DNA of 64,000 nt from Ceratotherium simum simum (lineage: Eukaryota > Chordata > Mammalia > Perissodactyla > Rhinocerotidae). Shown here piece after piece: positions 1 through 11,259 of this stretch. Every line of letters begins with the position of its first letter. The stretch's first letter is position 1. The notes beneath the pieces are model-generated. The model was not told the origin of the DNA. It saw nothing but the letters and a program-made list of their open reading frames with translations, and ran no database searches. The DNA lies in the NCBI RefSeq assembly GCF_000283155.1, contig NW_004454179.1, positions 10,256,661-10,320,660 on the forward strand, written 5' to 3'. Position numbers and translations under genes: made by a program.

Positions 1-29
1 GGAGCCGCGTGTGTGTTTTTATTATTATT

Positions 30-320
30 ATTTCTGATTAAAGAGGAATTCATCTCGTATCTGCCTCCTGCCAGGGGCCGAGGAGCCGCCATTGGGGTTA
101 ACGGTGCGGAAGAATACAAAAAAATTTCATTGAGGAGGATTATAAAAGTTACTAGCTGGAACATTAACAGAAGAGTAACTTGTAAAAAATGCAATATTAC
201 AATATTCACAAGGACGGCAGAGCGTGGTAAAGCTATAAAATTCAACATTAAAATCTTCCACAGCCTAGATAACCTAGTTAACAAACATGGTATTGGAACT
301 ACTTTTCTGTTGGGCTGAGG
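30..320. promoter_or_regulatory. AT-rich block, possible conserved enhancer
   Basis: A non-repetitive AT-rich stretch flanked on the right by GC-rich DNA. It has several TAAT/ATTA and TTAAC cores (for example gttaacggtg near 96 and ctagttaac near 272). The composition resembles conserved noncoding elements of developmental genes; conservation itself was not tested. Confidence 0.3.
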
Positions 321-614
321 AATACGAGCCGGGGGGCTGATCACACCTCGGCAGCCGCGGAGGGAGGGGGCGGGGCGGCCCTGGGCGAGCCCCGCCCCTC
401 CCCAGCCTCAGCCTCCTCCCCAGGAAAATGGGGATAAGCCCCGTCCATCCAGTGTTGGGGAGTGCCTGAGGCAGCACCTCAAAACCTCCGATGGGGCTGT
501 ACACCTGTGAGGTTATTTTTTGTGTGAAGTGCTATTTAAAGGAAGCGATTCACCGTGGATTCAGTCCTGCTGAAGAGGATACACATTTCTGTAACTGCAG
601 GATGTGCATATAAA

Positions 615-1415
615 ATGCATTAAGAAAGGATTGTATGTGTGTATGAATGTATGTGTTCAGGGTGGGATATGTGTGCCTGTGCAGGATGTGTACCCAGAGT
701 CTCTGTATGTGTGTGCATAGTTCTTGAGAACATAGGCATGGTATGTAATGTGTATGTAGGTAGGGTGTGTGGGGCACAGAAATTTGGGGTGCAGAGTGTG
801 TGTTCATAATATGTGTTTATGCCAAGTGAGTCTCTATGTAGGTATATATGTGTATGCATAGAATCTGTGTGTAGGTAAGATATGTGTCCAGACAGCACAG
901 GTATTTGCTGAGTGTATGTGTGTGCATGGTGTGTTCATGTACAGGATATGTGTGTCATTGCATTGTGTATCTTTTTGTAAGAAGAGTTTATAAAGAGGAT
1001 ATATGTTTGCATGGCTCTGTGTGCATGCGTGTGCAAGGCATACATATCACACGGCATTATGTGGTTGTTAACACAGGGTGTTTGTGTGTGCAAATAGCAT
1101 AGAAAGCATAATATGTTTGCTATGTGTGCAGAATATGTATTTATGCACAGGCCCTCTATGGGATAGTGTGCATAAATGTGTATGTGTGTGTTCAGGGCAC
1201 GTGTATCTGTGTTCAGTATGAGTGTATATGAGCAGAGGGGATGTTTGTGAGTGTCTGTGTCCAGGTATTTTATGTATATTCAAGTATCTGTAATGCATAT
1301 GTATGTGAGCAGAATACATGTACGTGAAAAGTGTGTGGATGAGTGTTATATGTGTATGAAAAATACACAGACATTATGTGAGACATCTGAGTATGTGGAG
1401 TGTGTGTCTGCAGTC
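615..1415. repeat. degenerate TG-rich minisatellite
   Basis: About 800 bases made of variants of tgtgtg..cag/ttcag units with period roughly 40-55 bases, strongly G+T biased on the + strand. No exact unit is maintained. Small ORFs across it are composition artefacts. Confidence 0.6.
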
Positions 1416-1447
1416 CTGTTTCCATCAGGCCCCCAAATACTTGTAGT

Positions 1448-1640
1448 GTGATGGTTAAGAGCAGACTCTGGAGACAGGCCGCTTGGGATTGAATTATATA
1501 GCTTTGTCATGCATTTAATGTATGACTTTGGGCAAACTTAACCTCTGGCTGCTTTAGCTTCCCCATCTAGCAAAATGGGGATAGTAATAGCACCTACTTC
1601 ATAGAGTTTTTATTAGGATTAGATGAGTTATAACACTTGC
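1448..1640 (+). repeat. MIR SINE, left part (interrupted)
   Basis: Sequence from atggttaagagcagactctgg through ggcaaacttaacctc and aaaatggggatagtaata matches the MIR core and flanks. The match stops at 1640, where an LTR-like insertion begins, and resumes at about 2364. Confidence 0.7.
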
Positions 1641-2363
1641 TGTGCTAGGCAGAATAATGGCTGACCCACCAAAAATGTCCACAGCTTAATCTCCAAAACA
1701 TATGATTATGTTACCTTACATGGCAAAGGGAATTTTGAAGATGTGGTCATGTTAAAGATCTTGAGACGAGAAGATTATCCTGGATTATCCGAGCAGGCCT
1801 AATGTCATCACAAAGGTCCTTATAAGAGGGAAGCAGCAGTATCAATCAGAGTCAAAGAAGATGTGAGGACAAAAGCAGAGATTGGAGTGATGTGGCCAGG
1901 AGCCAAGGAATGTGGGCGGTTTCTAGCAAGTGGGAAAGGCAAAGAATTCTAGTTCTCCCCTAGAGCCTCCAGAAGGAAGACAGCCCTGCCAACCCATTTT
2001 AGACTTCGGATCTCAAGAAATGTAAGATAGGGGCCGGCCCAGTGGCGTAGTGGTTAAGTTCACGAATTCCGCTTTGGCAGCCCGGGGTTCACAGGTTCAG
2101 ATCCCGGGCACGGACCTACCCACTGCTATCAAGCCATGCTGTGGCAGGTGTCCCACATATAAAGTAGAGGAAAATGGGCACAGATGTTAGGCAAGGTCCA
2201 ACCTTCCTCAGCAAAAAGAGGAGGATTGGCAACAGATGTTAGCTCAGGGCTAATCTTCCTCACCAAAATAAATAAATAAATAAAAGAAGAAGTAGTAACG
2301 TAAGATAATAAATGTGTTGTTTTAAACCACCAAGTTTGTGGTAATTTCTTACAGCAGCAATAA
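1641..2363 (+). mobile_element. old solo LTR of MaLR/ERVL type (probable), split by an ERE SINE
   Basis: Starts tgtgctaggc and contains gttaccttacatggcaaagg, ggattatccgagcaggcc and tccttataagagggaag. It ends with ataataaatgtgttg...aagtttgtggtaatttcttacagcagcaata, the typical polyadenylation-type 3' end of mammalian MaLR/ERVL-related LTRs. No internal viral gene is present. The exact subfamily is not certain. Confidence 0.5.
2030..2299 (+). mobile_element. ERE-type SINE, copy 1
   Basis: Begins ggggccggcccagtggcgta, continues with the tRNA-derived B-box-like ggttcagatccc and the diagnostic aagccatgctgtggcag, and ends in an aaataaataaataaa tail. An 8-bp target-site duplication, gtaagata, flanks it at 2022-2029 and 2300-2307. 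ERE SINEs are specific to perissodactyls. Confidence 0.9.
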
Positions 2364-2435
2364 CATTTGTAAAGTGCTTACAGTAGTGCCAAGTACACAG
2401 CAAGTACCTTCTAAGTATTGGTTAAATAGATTCCT
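2364..2435 (+). repeat. MIR SINE, right part (continuation of 1448-1640)
   Basis: gtaaagtgcttacagtagtgcc...acacagcaagtacctt...ggttaa is the 3' part of the MIR consensus and picks up where the left part stops. Confidence 0.6.
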
Positions 2436-3147
2436 TGGAGATGATGCCTGAGGCCCCAGGGGAGGCCTAGTAGGCCAGTTAGTTGCCAGATTTGCCATCC
2501 CTATCTATGGCTGCCTCTGGGTACCCTGGGCCCTCCAAGATTCTGGATTCTGCCAGAGCCTGTGTTTCGCCCATATAAGCACGGACACATTTCGGGGCAG
2601 GAGGTGCTCCCTCAGTATCGCCTGCTTGTTCTTCCTTAATCATGCACTGGGCTGCTACTAGGGATCTAGGCCTGGCTGAGGAGATTGCGGGGCAGGGTGA
2701 GAATCTTCGGACCTTCCGGTTCACTTGCTCTTTAGCCCAGGCTTGGCAGGAAGACAGGGTTGTTGTGGGAGGAGGGAAACTTGTGTGGGAAGTTGGTGCC
2801 TGGAGAGCCAGTGAAGAACACGCATGTCCTTGTGCACAGAGAGCTACACCAGACCATTAGTCACCCTCAGCCACAGTTTTAGCCATAGGACTTAAGCCAC
2901 CAATGGGGGCATTCTTGCTCAAAGCCATGGTTCTTCTCTTACCTCTCTGCTTCTCTTGCTATTTTCCTCCATCTCTAGCTTGGGGCCCCAGGTAATGTTG
3001 CCGCAGTGGTTCCTAGACGGCGACAGGGACTTTGGAGGCATTGCCCTGAGATAATGGAATGACTAGTCTAATTTACGCCACAATGTATTTTTAATTCTTA
3101 CAAGCACGTGTGTGTGCACGTGCATGTGTGTGTGTATGTCATGTGTG

Positions 3148-3265
3148 AGCCTCAGTTTCCTCACCCACAAAAAGGGAATAGTAATCCTTTTCTGCCTTCC
3201 TCGCTGGGTGTTAAGAGAATCGAAAAAGAACGTGCTCTATAATCACTTGGTATTGTCAGTGCCTG
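3148..3265 (+). repeat. MIR fragment
   Basis: gcctcagtttcctcacccacaaaaagggaatagtaat followed by a degraded 3' part matches the second half of MIR. Confidence 0.5.
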
Positions 3266-3609
3266 GGGCCCTGGAGCCAGACTCACATTTACTCAGAGAA
3301 AAGAGGTAACTCTGGTTGCTTTCAGGCATGGGGCAGTGCAGGGGCCTAAGCAGGAAGGGCAGGTCATAGGGATCGGAAGGACCATTGCTGGCAGTTAGAT
3401 ACCCATTTCTTCTCAGCATGGAAGAGGACACAGAAAGTCTGTCCCCTGAGGGCATCTGCTCTGGGGCTGTGCAGATGTGTCTGGACAAATAAACATGTAC
3501 ACAGGTCCACATTATAGGGGTCAGGGGCAGGTCCCAGGGAGGTGTGACAAAGCGTTCTTGAGATGGGCCACCAGGGGTACAAAACTAGGATGCGGAGTTC
3601 TCTGTGTGC

Positions 3610-3832
3610 ATTGAGATGGTTAAGCACCAAACTTGAGTTAGAATACCCGGGTAAGGATCGCAGCACCACCACTTCCTGGCCAGTGTAACCCTGGCAGCTT
3701 AATTAACCCCTCTTTCTCAGCTTCCTCATCTGTAAAATGAGATAACAATGGGGTCTAATTCAGAAGATTGTTGTGAGGGTTAAATGCGACTGTGCCTGGC
3801 ACGTAACAGTTTCCAATAAGCATTGTTGTCGA
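3610..3832 (+). repeat. MIR SINE
   Basis: atggttaagcacc..., cttcctcatctgtaaaatgag and ttgttgtgagggttaaatg...tgcctggcac match the MIR consensus along most of its length. Confidence 0.7.
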
Positions 3833-3904
3833 CCATGATGATGTTATTAGCATCATTAGTCCTCCCCTCTTCCAGGGAGAGGCAGTGTGTGCTGTGGCCT
3901 GTGC

Positions 3905-4050
3905 CAGAGGGACCTGGTGAGAATCGAAGCTCCACCACTAACAAGTTGTATAAACTTGAACGGCTGTGCAACTTGGAGCCTCAGCTTCCTCATCTGTGTA
4001 ATGGGGTCAGTAATACCTACCTCAAAGGGATGCCCCATGAGGATCAGAGT
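3905..4050 (+). repeat. MIR fragment
   Basis: gaatcgaagctccaccacta...cctcagcttcctcatctgtgtaatgggg...ctacctcaaaggg matches the MIR core in degraded form. Confidence 0.55.
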
Positions 4051-4084
4051 TTATAATTAATGTGGCCCAAAAGCCATAGCTGGC

Positions 4085-4560
4085 TTTTAGCTAGGTTCGC
4101 TCAGCCTATACTGTAAATACATAAATCATGCAGTTAATGCAAAGTCAAAACATACCGAAGGGTATACAGGGAAAAATATTCAGATGGAAGTCTTCCTTCC
4201 ATCCCTGCCCTCTTCTTTGAGGCCATTACTGTTTCCAGTTTCCTGTATATCTTTCCAGAGCTAATCTATACAGATACAAATTTGTGCACGCATGTATGTG
4301 TGTGTTTCTTTTTCTCTCAATAACTGGTACCTTACGCATTGTTCCATGCCTTATTTTTTTTCACTTAATTCACCTTGGAGATTTTTCCATATCTATATAT
4401 GAAGACTCACTTCATTCTTGGTTAAGGTTGCCTAGTATTGAATAGATATGGCATAAGTCATTTAACCAGGCTTCTAATAGTGGACATTTAGATTACCTCT
4501 AATCTGGAAACAAAGCTGCAATGACTATCCTTGCACATCCATCATTTGATCATCTGCCTG
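4085..4560 (+). mobile_element. L1 3'-end remnant
   Basis: gagatttttccatatctat, catttaaccaggcttctaatagtggacatttagat and aaagctgcaatgactatccttg resemble the 3' end of old L1 elements. There is no coding capacity. Confidence 0.5.
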
Positions 4561-5095
4561 GTTAGGATTTTTTTTTTTTTAGATAGTTTCCAATGAATTT
4601 CAAATAAAAACCAAGATTCCTGGTTGCTCTTAAAAAATCAGACAACTTGGCCTCACTGGCCCCCACTTCTGTGTGACAATCACATCCTTCAGCAAGGCCT
4701 TGCCCTCTCCAGTTGCCCCAGAACCCTCGTCCCTATTGTCTCCCCAACCATTTCTGCCCCCACAGCCGTCTGTGTCTATGAACCCCTAGTAAGACTTAGG
4801 ATATGGCGTATGCAAATAGTGTCTGGTAGCCAAGAAATGCTGTTGTTACTCTTTCATGGGGAGTTTTTAGAATGGGCCTGTTTGAGAGGCATGGGTTCCA
4901 ATGTTCATGCGCATGTGGGTGGCTTGTGTTCCTATAGCGTGTAGGGAACTGGTGGTCCAGACAGGAAGAGGAGCCATGCTCAGAGGCCCCTCACTCACTC
5001 ACACAGGCCTTCCACAGCTCTGGAAAGAGGGAGGGAATTCCTTCTGGTATATCCTGCCCCATTTAACGAAATGAAGACTAACCTGACCACGAGAC

Positions 5096-5330
5096 CTGTG
5101 CTAGTCAATAGAGTAGCCATTAGCCACAATTAAATTAAATAATTAAATGAAATGAAACGAAATTTAAATTTCAATGAATAAAATTAAAAGTCAGTCCCTC
5201 AGTCACATTTGCCACACTTCGAGTACTGAATTGCCACACGTGGCTAGTGACCACCATATTGAACAGTGCTGATATAGAACATTTACTCTGTCACAGAAAG
5301 TTCTATTGGACAGCACTGCTCTAGACTGTA
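5096..5330. mobile_element. hAT-type MITE (MER58-like)
   Basis: Near-palindromic element: the left end ctgtgctagtcaatag is an imperfect inverted copy of the right end ctattggacagcactgct, with an AT-rich centre and gccacacgtggctagtgacc internally. The subfamily name is from memory. Confidence 0.5.
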
Positions 5331-5462
5331 ATCCCCATGGAGGCAGGGATGGGGTATTTCTTGTCCAGCACTGTAATTCCTGTGCCAAGTACAAGGTTGA
5401 CAGAGAGAAGGCATCTGGTAATGTTTGTTGAATTAATGACTGAGGAATGAATGAATCAACCA
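5331..5462 (+). repeat. L2 3'-end fragment
   Basis: ctagactgtaatccccatgg...gcagggatgggg...tgtttgttgaattaatga...gaatgaatgaa is the L2 LINE 3' terminus. Confidence 0.6.
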
Positions 5463-6014
5463 ACCAACGGCCCACGGGAGAGACAGCCACAGGCTCCTCC
5501 ACAGTAACCCACTGAGGGGTCGGGCTAGGTCAGAGGGGACTTCAATACGATGCTGGAGCCTGGCTGCCCCCAGAGAGGCCAGCGGGGTCACTCTCAGGAC
5601 TGAGGCCTAAAAAGGAAGCAGTCACCCACAGATGGTTGTTTGAGTCAGAAACCTGTGTTCTGAACATTCCTGCTGTCACTTTTTGTGAGGTCTCCCTCCT
5701 TAGAATCTGAACAAAAGCCCCTTCAGAAACATCCTGATGTTTGTGGGCCTGAACTGGGAAGAACTCATTAACCCCCGGGGGTCAGTGCAGAGCAAGTGGG
5801 GCTCTTCCAGTAGCAGGATGGGGCAGCTAAGATCTTGCTGGTTACAGGGAAACTCCCTCACCCAAGCCAAAAGTTGTTCCAGAGGCTCTGATGCCTGACC
5901 TGTTCCTGCCTAAAGTGTACGTATATGTTGAGAGAGAAAGAGAGGAGAGAGAGATGAGGGCTGAGCATCTGGGTAAGAGGACATGAGGGGACACCTGTGT
6001 GTCTGGGATGTGCG

Positions 6015-6385
6015 TGTCTTCCTGCACCTATGTGTGTCGTATTGGTACGTATTGGGGGCTATATGTGTGGTAGGGAGGTGTGTACGTAGGGAGCTGTGTG
6101 TGGTATGGAGGGGGCTGTGTGTATAGAGAGACTGGCTACATAAATATGGTTAGGAGGTTGTGTATGGGGTGTATGTGTTGGCGGCTGTGTGTGATGTATG
6201 CGGTGGGAGCTGTGTGTGTATTAGGGGTTGTATGTGGGGTGTGTATGTGGTGAGGGGCTGTGTGTGCGTGGCATGAGGGGGCAGTGGGGGGGTATGTGGG
6301 GGGGGTATGTGTGGTGGAGGCTATGTGGTGTGTGTGTGTTGTGGGTTGTGTGTGTTTGTAGTAGGCTGTAGTGTGTGCCAGGCAC
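6015..6385. repeat. G/T-rich minisatellite
   Basis: Repeated variants of a roughly 30-bp unit containing ggggctgtgtgtg with almost no C. The units are degenerate. A purine-rich (GA)n tract follows at 6590-6800. Confidence 0.6.
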
Positions 6386-6589
6386 GTACATGTCTCTGTG
6401 TGGCCCTACTTCATTTCCTCAGACTCCTGGATGTGGGCCTGAGTTGACCCCTGGAATCAACCCAGGGAGCCCCACTGTGCAACACCTCCTCTTCCATGAG
6501 GGGAGGCTCAAGTTGTTTTGCCACAAACCGCCCTTCTTGCTTCTTGGTTCTGGCAGGGAAATGGGGACGCTGGGTGGGGAGAAAGCAAA

Positions 6590-6800
6590 GACACAAAGAG
6601 AGCGATAGAGAGAGAGGGGAGACTTGACCAGGCCCTGGAGACCTGAGGGGGGGTGGAGAGAGAGAAGGGCGTGCCGGGGTGGGGGGGCAGTGGATCAAAG
6701 GCCAGAGGGAGAGATGAGAGAGAGAAGAGAGCGGCAGAGAGATGAGAGAAAGAGAGATTGATGGGGAGTGAGGAGAAGAGAGAGAGCGGTGGGGGAAAGC
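6590..6800. repeat. purine-rich GA tract
   Basis: Runs of gagagaga with short G blocks, pyrimidine-poor on the + strand and able to form triplex DNA in principle. It adjoins the CpG-rich block that starts near 6810. Confidence 0.6.
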
Positions 6801-6809
6801 AGAGACAGC

Positions 6810-7399
6810 GGATCAAAGGCCGGAGCCGGGGCCCGCGATGGGGGAGGAAGGGGAAGGGGCTGAGGGGAGGAGGCTCCGCGGGGGAATTGCCGGGCGGGCG
6901 CTCGGGCGCTCCGAGCCGCGCGGCTCCCCGGGGAGACGGCAGACACTTTGCGGAGATGTTACTCCGGAGTTGGAGACGATGATAAATATGATAATTTGTA
7001 TAAAATCTGAATGGGTCTTGTTTTCAGGGAGAATGCCTCGGATGATGAATGGGCCCGGCTCTCAGATAGATGGCTGATAAAAAGTGTATTGAATTGTTGA
7101 GAGCGATTTTAATTCTCATTCTGTACCTGCAGATGCCGCGGCCGCCGCGCCCGGCCTCCTCCTCCCTCCTGCCCACGGCGCGGGGCGGCCGGCGGCCCGG
7201 CCGGCCTCGGCGGCTCAGGACGCTTCTGAAATGACTCTAATTACAGAGTTATTAATTTTAAGAGGAGGGTGAACGGGGGGTTTATGATTATTAATCGAGC
7301 GCCGGCGCTCGGCGCGCGGGGCGGGGCAGGGCGGGCCGCGGGCGAGAGCGCTCAGAGCGCGGAGGACGCGCCCGGCCCCGAGGCAACTCCAAGCCCGGT
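6810..7399. promoter_or_regulatory. CpG-rich block with two AT-rich cores, runs into assembly gap
   Basis: High G+C with many CpG flanks two AT-rich, non-repetitive cores: 6955-7135 (several GATA-type and TTTAAT sites) and 7218-7300 (TAATTA, TTATTAAT, ATTATTAAT). This architecture is typical of developmental enhancers or CpG-island promoters. The right side is lost in the gap. Confidence 0.4.
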
Positions 7400-7714
7400 N
7401 NNNNNNNNNNNNNNNNNNNNNNNNNNNNNNNNNNNNNNNNNNNNNNNNNNNNNNNNNNNNNNNNNNNNNNNNNNNNNNNNNNNNNNNNNNNNNNNNNNNN
7501 NNNNNNNNNNNNNNNNNNNNNNNNNNNNNNNNNNNNNNNNNNNNNNNNNNNNNNNNNNNNNNNNNNNNNNNNNNNNNNNNNNNNNNNNNNNNNNNNNNNN
7601 NNNNNNNNNNNNNNNNNNNNNNNNNNNNNNNNNNNNNNNNNNNNNNNNNNNNNNNNNNNNNNNNNNNNNNNNNNNNNNNNNNNNNNNNNNNNNNNNNNNN
7701 NNNNNNNNNNNNNN
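7400..7714. other. assembly gap (315 N)
   Basis: A run of unknown bases between GC-rich flanks (agcccggt on the left, cccccccgctcc on the right). Likely a GC-rich sequence that failed to assemble. ORFs crossing it are meaningless. Confidence 0.99.
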
Positions 7715-7799
7715 CCCCCCCGCTCCCAGCTGACACGGGTGTTGAGGAGTGCCCGTGAACACCGAGCCTGTGACTGACGCCCGTGCAGGCTCCTTTAAA

Positions 7800-7945
7800 G
7801 ACATATGATACTAACAATGACCTTTATGGGGGTCCTCATGTGTGCCAGGAGGCCATGCTGGGCGCTATCATCTCCCCGTGCAGACGGGATGAGCCTCCCT
7901 ACATCTCAGAGGAAACTAAGACTAAGAGAGTAACTTGTCCTTCGG
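7800..7945 (-). repeat. degraded MIR fragment
   Basis: tgtgtgccaggaggccatgctgggcgctatcatc...cagaggaaactaagactaagagagtaacttg corresponds to the reverse complement of MIR. Confidence 0.45.
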
Positions 7946-9302
7946 AGGGGATATATCCACTTGAGGGGTGCGGATCCCCCTCTACACAACTTTCCTTGAG
8001 GAAGAGCTGGGGGTGGGGGGACGAAAGGGCGGCAAGAGAGAAAGCTCCTCTCTAATTTACATCTGTCAGTCACCTTCATCCCTGGCGTCTGCTCTGAGTG
8101 ATTTGGCATCATGCCTAACACCCTGTCCGTCTTGGAGGAAGATTTTCAAAAGACTAGGCTTGGAACTGGGCAGGCAGGCACCCAAAAGAAGTCCATAGAG
8201 GGTTTTGCTCCATGGTGCTGACACTTTGGGAATAATATCTTCCTGACTATTCTAAATAACTCACAGGTCATCTAGAAGAGGCCATTCGGTATATTAGATG
8301 GGGAATTGGTTAAATTCCAGTCAAAAATGAGACCCCTCCAAATGTAGGCACACACCCCTCCTCCCTAGACATACACATTCATCCCTGCCTCACTTTACCT
8401 GGGTGGGTTAAAGGAAGGCAGAGATAGTCTCCACAGATCTGGATCATTCCAGAACTTCTTCAAATTCTGTCTTTTTGCAAAGATAACTCTTGCCCAAAAG
8501 GGGAAAAAAAGACCTCTATGGGTCTAGAGAAAGGAGGGACTGCAGGGTGGTCCCAGCATCTAGGGGAGGGCAACTCTCTGGCCACAGTGAAGTCAATTCT
8601 GACGATAGCCACAGTGCCTGTTGTGTGGACCCAGGGGAGCCAGTAGAGAGCATGGGTTCATGAGTAGGGTCCTCTGTGCTCCTCTGCAGTTCCCAGAGCG
8701 GTTTGGCCCAGCTCAGGGGGATCTGTATGGGATGACCCAGGCAGGGCCTGTGTAGGGCGCGTCAGGATCAGTCCAGGGGATTCTTGTCTGTGGCTGGTGT
8801 TGAGGATCAGGATCCACTGAGGCCTGGTCAGAGGCTGAGCCCAGCTGGGGCGAGGTGTGGAAGGGAGTCCCCCAGCCCCATATTGAGGCTGCAGGCCTGG
8901 AAGCTGGAAAAGCCTGAGGGCCCCTGGAGAGGGACAAGTTCTGGCTGGGAAAAATCAGTCTCCTAATACAAAGGACAGTCCTTCGAATGTGGCTCTGAGA
9001 TTCCCGCAGGGCTGGTGGAGGGCTGGTGGCCCCGCAGCCTCACAGACTTGGCGGGCCTGGTCACAGGAGCCAGCTCTCAGTTTCAGGGTTCAGAGGCGCT
9101 GGGCAGAGAAGAGAGAAGAGCATGGCAGTGTTAAAAGGGGACTGGTGTGAGGATCTAGAAGAGACAGGGGAGGAGGGCTCCTGGGTTTCACCCAGTGGAT
9201 GCCCTGAAGGAATCCTCTCAGACCCATTCGACCTCTGAGCCACAGCCAGTGTCTCTTTTCCCTCTGACCTCCCTTTGGGCACTAGAAATATCCAGTACAG
9301 CA

Positions 9303-9520
9303 TGTGCTTAAGAGTGTAGGTTATGGAGGCAGTCTCTGGGTACAGATCCTACCCTTGCCACCTACTCTCTGTGTGATTGTGGACAAGTTACTAAAACTCT
9401 CTGTTCCTCAGTTTCCTCATCTTTAAAATGAGGTTAATAATAGTAGATGAAGATTAATGGAATTAATATATGTAAAGAACTTAAAAAAATGCCTGACATG
9501 TGGCAAGCCCTCAGACAGGT
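9303..9520 (+). repeat. MIR SINE
   Basis: Nearly full-length MIR: gtacagatcctaccct..., gtgtgattgtggacaagttac, cctcagtttcctcatctttaaaatgagg and tgcctgacatgtggcaag. Confidence 0.75.
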
Positions 9521-9739
9521 TAGTAGTTTTTGTTGCTGTTGTTATTAACCTTGCTCCAGTGGGCACCTGCCCTTCCCCCCAGATTGACAACTTCTCCAGA
9601 GTATCTATATTACTGCTCTCTGTACCCCTGACACCCTGTGCCTGTGCTGGAGACAGAGCTCAATCAGTGAATGCAGAGGTCTGGGCCTGGGGTGGGCATA
9701 GGGAATGAACTAATGTCTCAGGGGTTAATAGACCCCTTA

Positions 9740-9865
9740 TTTAATACCACCCAACAATTCCATAAGGCAAATATTCTTGTCCCCATTTTACAGATGTGGA
9801 CACTAAGGCACAGTGAGTTCAAGGAAGGTGCCCAAGGTCACACAACTGGTACATTTTAGAACTGA
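9740..9865 (-). repeat. MIR fragment
   Basis: cccattttacagatgtggacactaaggcacagtgag...gcccaaggtcacacaactgg is the reverse complement of the MIR core. Confidence 0.65.
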
Positions 9866-10364
9866 GAAAGGTGGGGTCTACCTCAGGACTCCCTGGCTCC
9901 ACTGATCACTCTTGGGTGCTGCTTTCTCCATCTTGGGGTTAGTGAGAAGTTATCCTCTTCTGCAGTGCACATTGTTCTATGAGGCTGTCTGGTAAGGGTG
10001 TGTGAGGTGGGGAGAAAAGTGTTGCCTCCACACATGATACGTGGGTTTCCACTTCCACAACCACGACAGGGGGAGGGTTTGCAAGGTGAGGGAGGTGGAG
10101 AGTGAGGAGAGAGGTCAGAACTGACACTAAAGTTACCCAGAGACATAGACAGACCTTAACTTATAATCTCACCCCACAATACCCACACACACTCCCCCCC
10201 AATCTGTGCCTGCGTCCTGACCATCCTGCCTCCATCTCTCACATCTACCCTCTCTTCTCTATCTCCCTCAGACTTGTTTGTTTCGAGACCTCCCGTCTTC
10301 TCTTGCTAAGACTGCTTTCCTAGTGTCTGTTCTGTCTACCCCAGCCCACTGTCCATGTCTGCAG

Positions 10365-10865
10365 AATGGTCTTTCCCCTCCACATCACATCTTTTCCCTT
10401 CCCTGCTTAAAATCCTTCAATGACATCCCACCGCCTAAAGGAGAAAATCAAAACTCCTTAGCAAAAGTGCTCCTTAATCTGGGTCCTGCCTCCCTCCCAG
10501 CCTTATTTCCCTTGCCTCACCTCTCACTCCCATTTGGCCTCACAGAATCCTTTGCAGTTCCCCAGCTAGGTGGGTTGTTGCCCCCTCCCCATGCCTTTGC
10601 TCCTGATCTCCTTCTGCCTGAGAACATTTCACCTAGCTATCCTCTGCATTTAGGGTACATCTAATCATCTTGCTCAAGACCCCATCTCCTCTGTGAAGGT
10701 TCTCTGGGCCTTTGTCTGCTACAGCCCAGGCCATATCTTGACACTTTCCAGAGTTTCTTGGCAAAGCTCTCTCTTTGCCACCAGGGAATGTCATCCTTGA
10801 AAGCAGGGCCAGTGTCTGATTTACCTCTATAACCCCAGTGTCCATCATTTACCTCTGTAAGATGC
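10365..10865 (+). repeat. L2 LINE fragment
   Basis: cctgcttaaaatccttcaatgacatccca, gagaaaatcaaaactcctta, ccatgcctttgct and gaaagcagggccagtgtctgat match the 3' half of L2 in order. The small ORF across 10278-10664 is part of it. Confidence 0.7.
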
Positions 10866-11259
10866 AGTCGTACTGACTGACTGGTGCCCTACCAGCTGGT
10901 CCAGTTGGTGGCTGCCTCTCCACTTTCTCCAGCCCAAAGTATTCTAGTCTAGGTATCAGTTTCTTCCTGTCTCTGTGCAAAAGTAGGAAATGACCGAACT
11001 GCCTGTCTTCTTCCTTAAGGTCTTCCCAGCTACCCCTTATCTAGTCTGGCTCCTCTAGTCTGGCTCTGTGGCTGACCAGGTCTGCCAAACAAGGCAGGAG
11101 GGTGGGGCAGGAGTGGGGAGAGAAGCAGAGTGGGCTGGACTACATCGACCCAGAAGTCCCAAAGGTTGGAAATTTTCTGAGCACTTGTCATCCCAGGGGC
11201 TGCGTGGCCGACAGGGAAGCCTCCACTTCTCACCCTCTTGTCCCACGGGCACAGACGCC

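Noticed and set aside
2030..2299. tRNA gene suggested by the A/B-box-like start of the ERE SINE
   Set aside because: tRNA-derived SINE head, no cloverleaf with anticodon arm; the same sequence recurs at two other places with tails and target-site duplications.
7215..7817. ORFs on both strands spanning the gap
   Set aside because: They consist mostly of unknown residues from the run of N and cannot be interpreted.
10278..10664. 128-codon plus-strand ORF
   Set aside because: Overlaps an L2 fragment with no intact domain.
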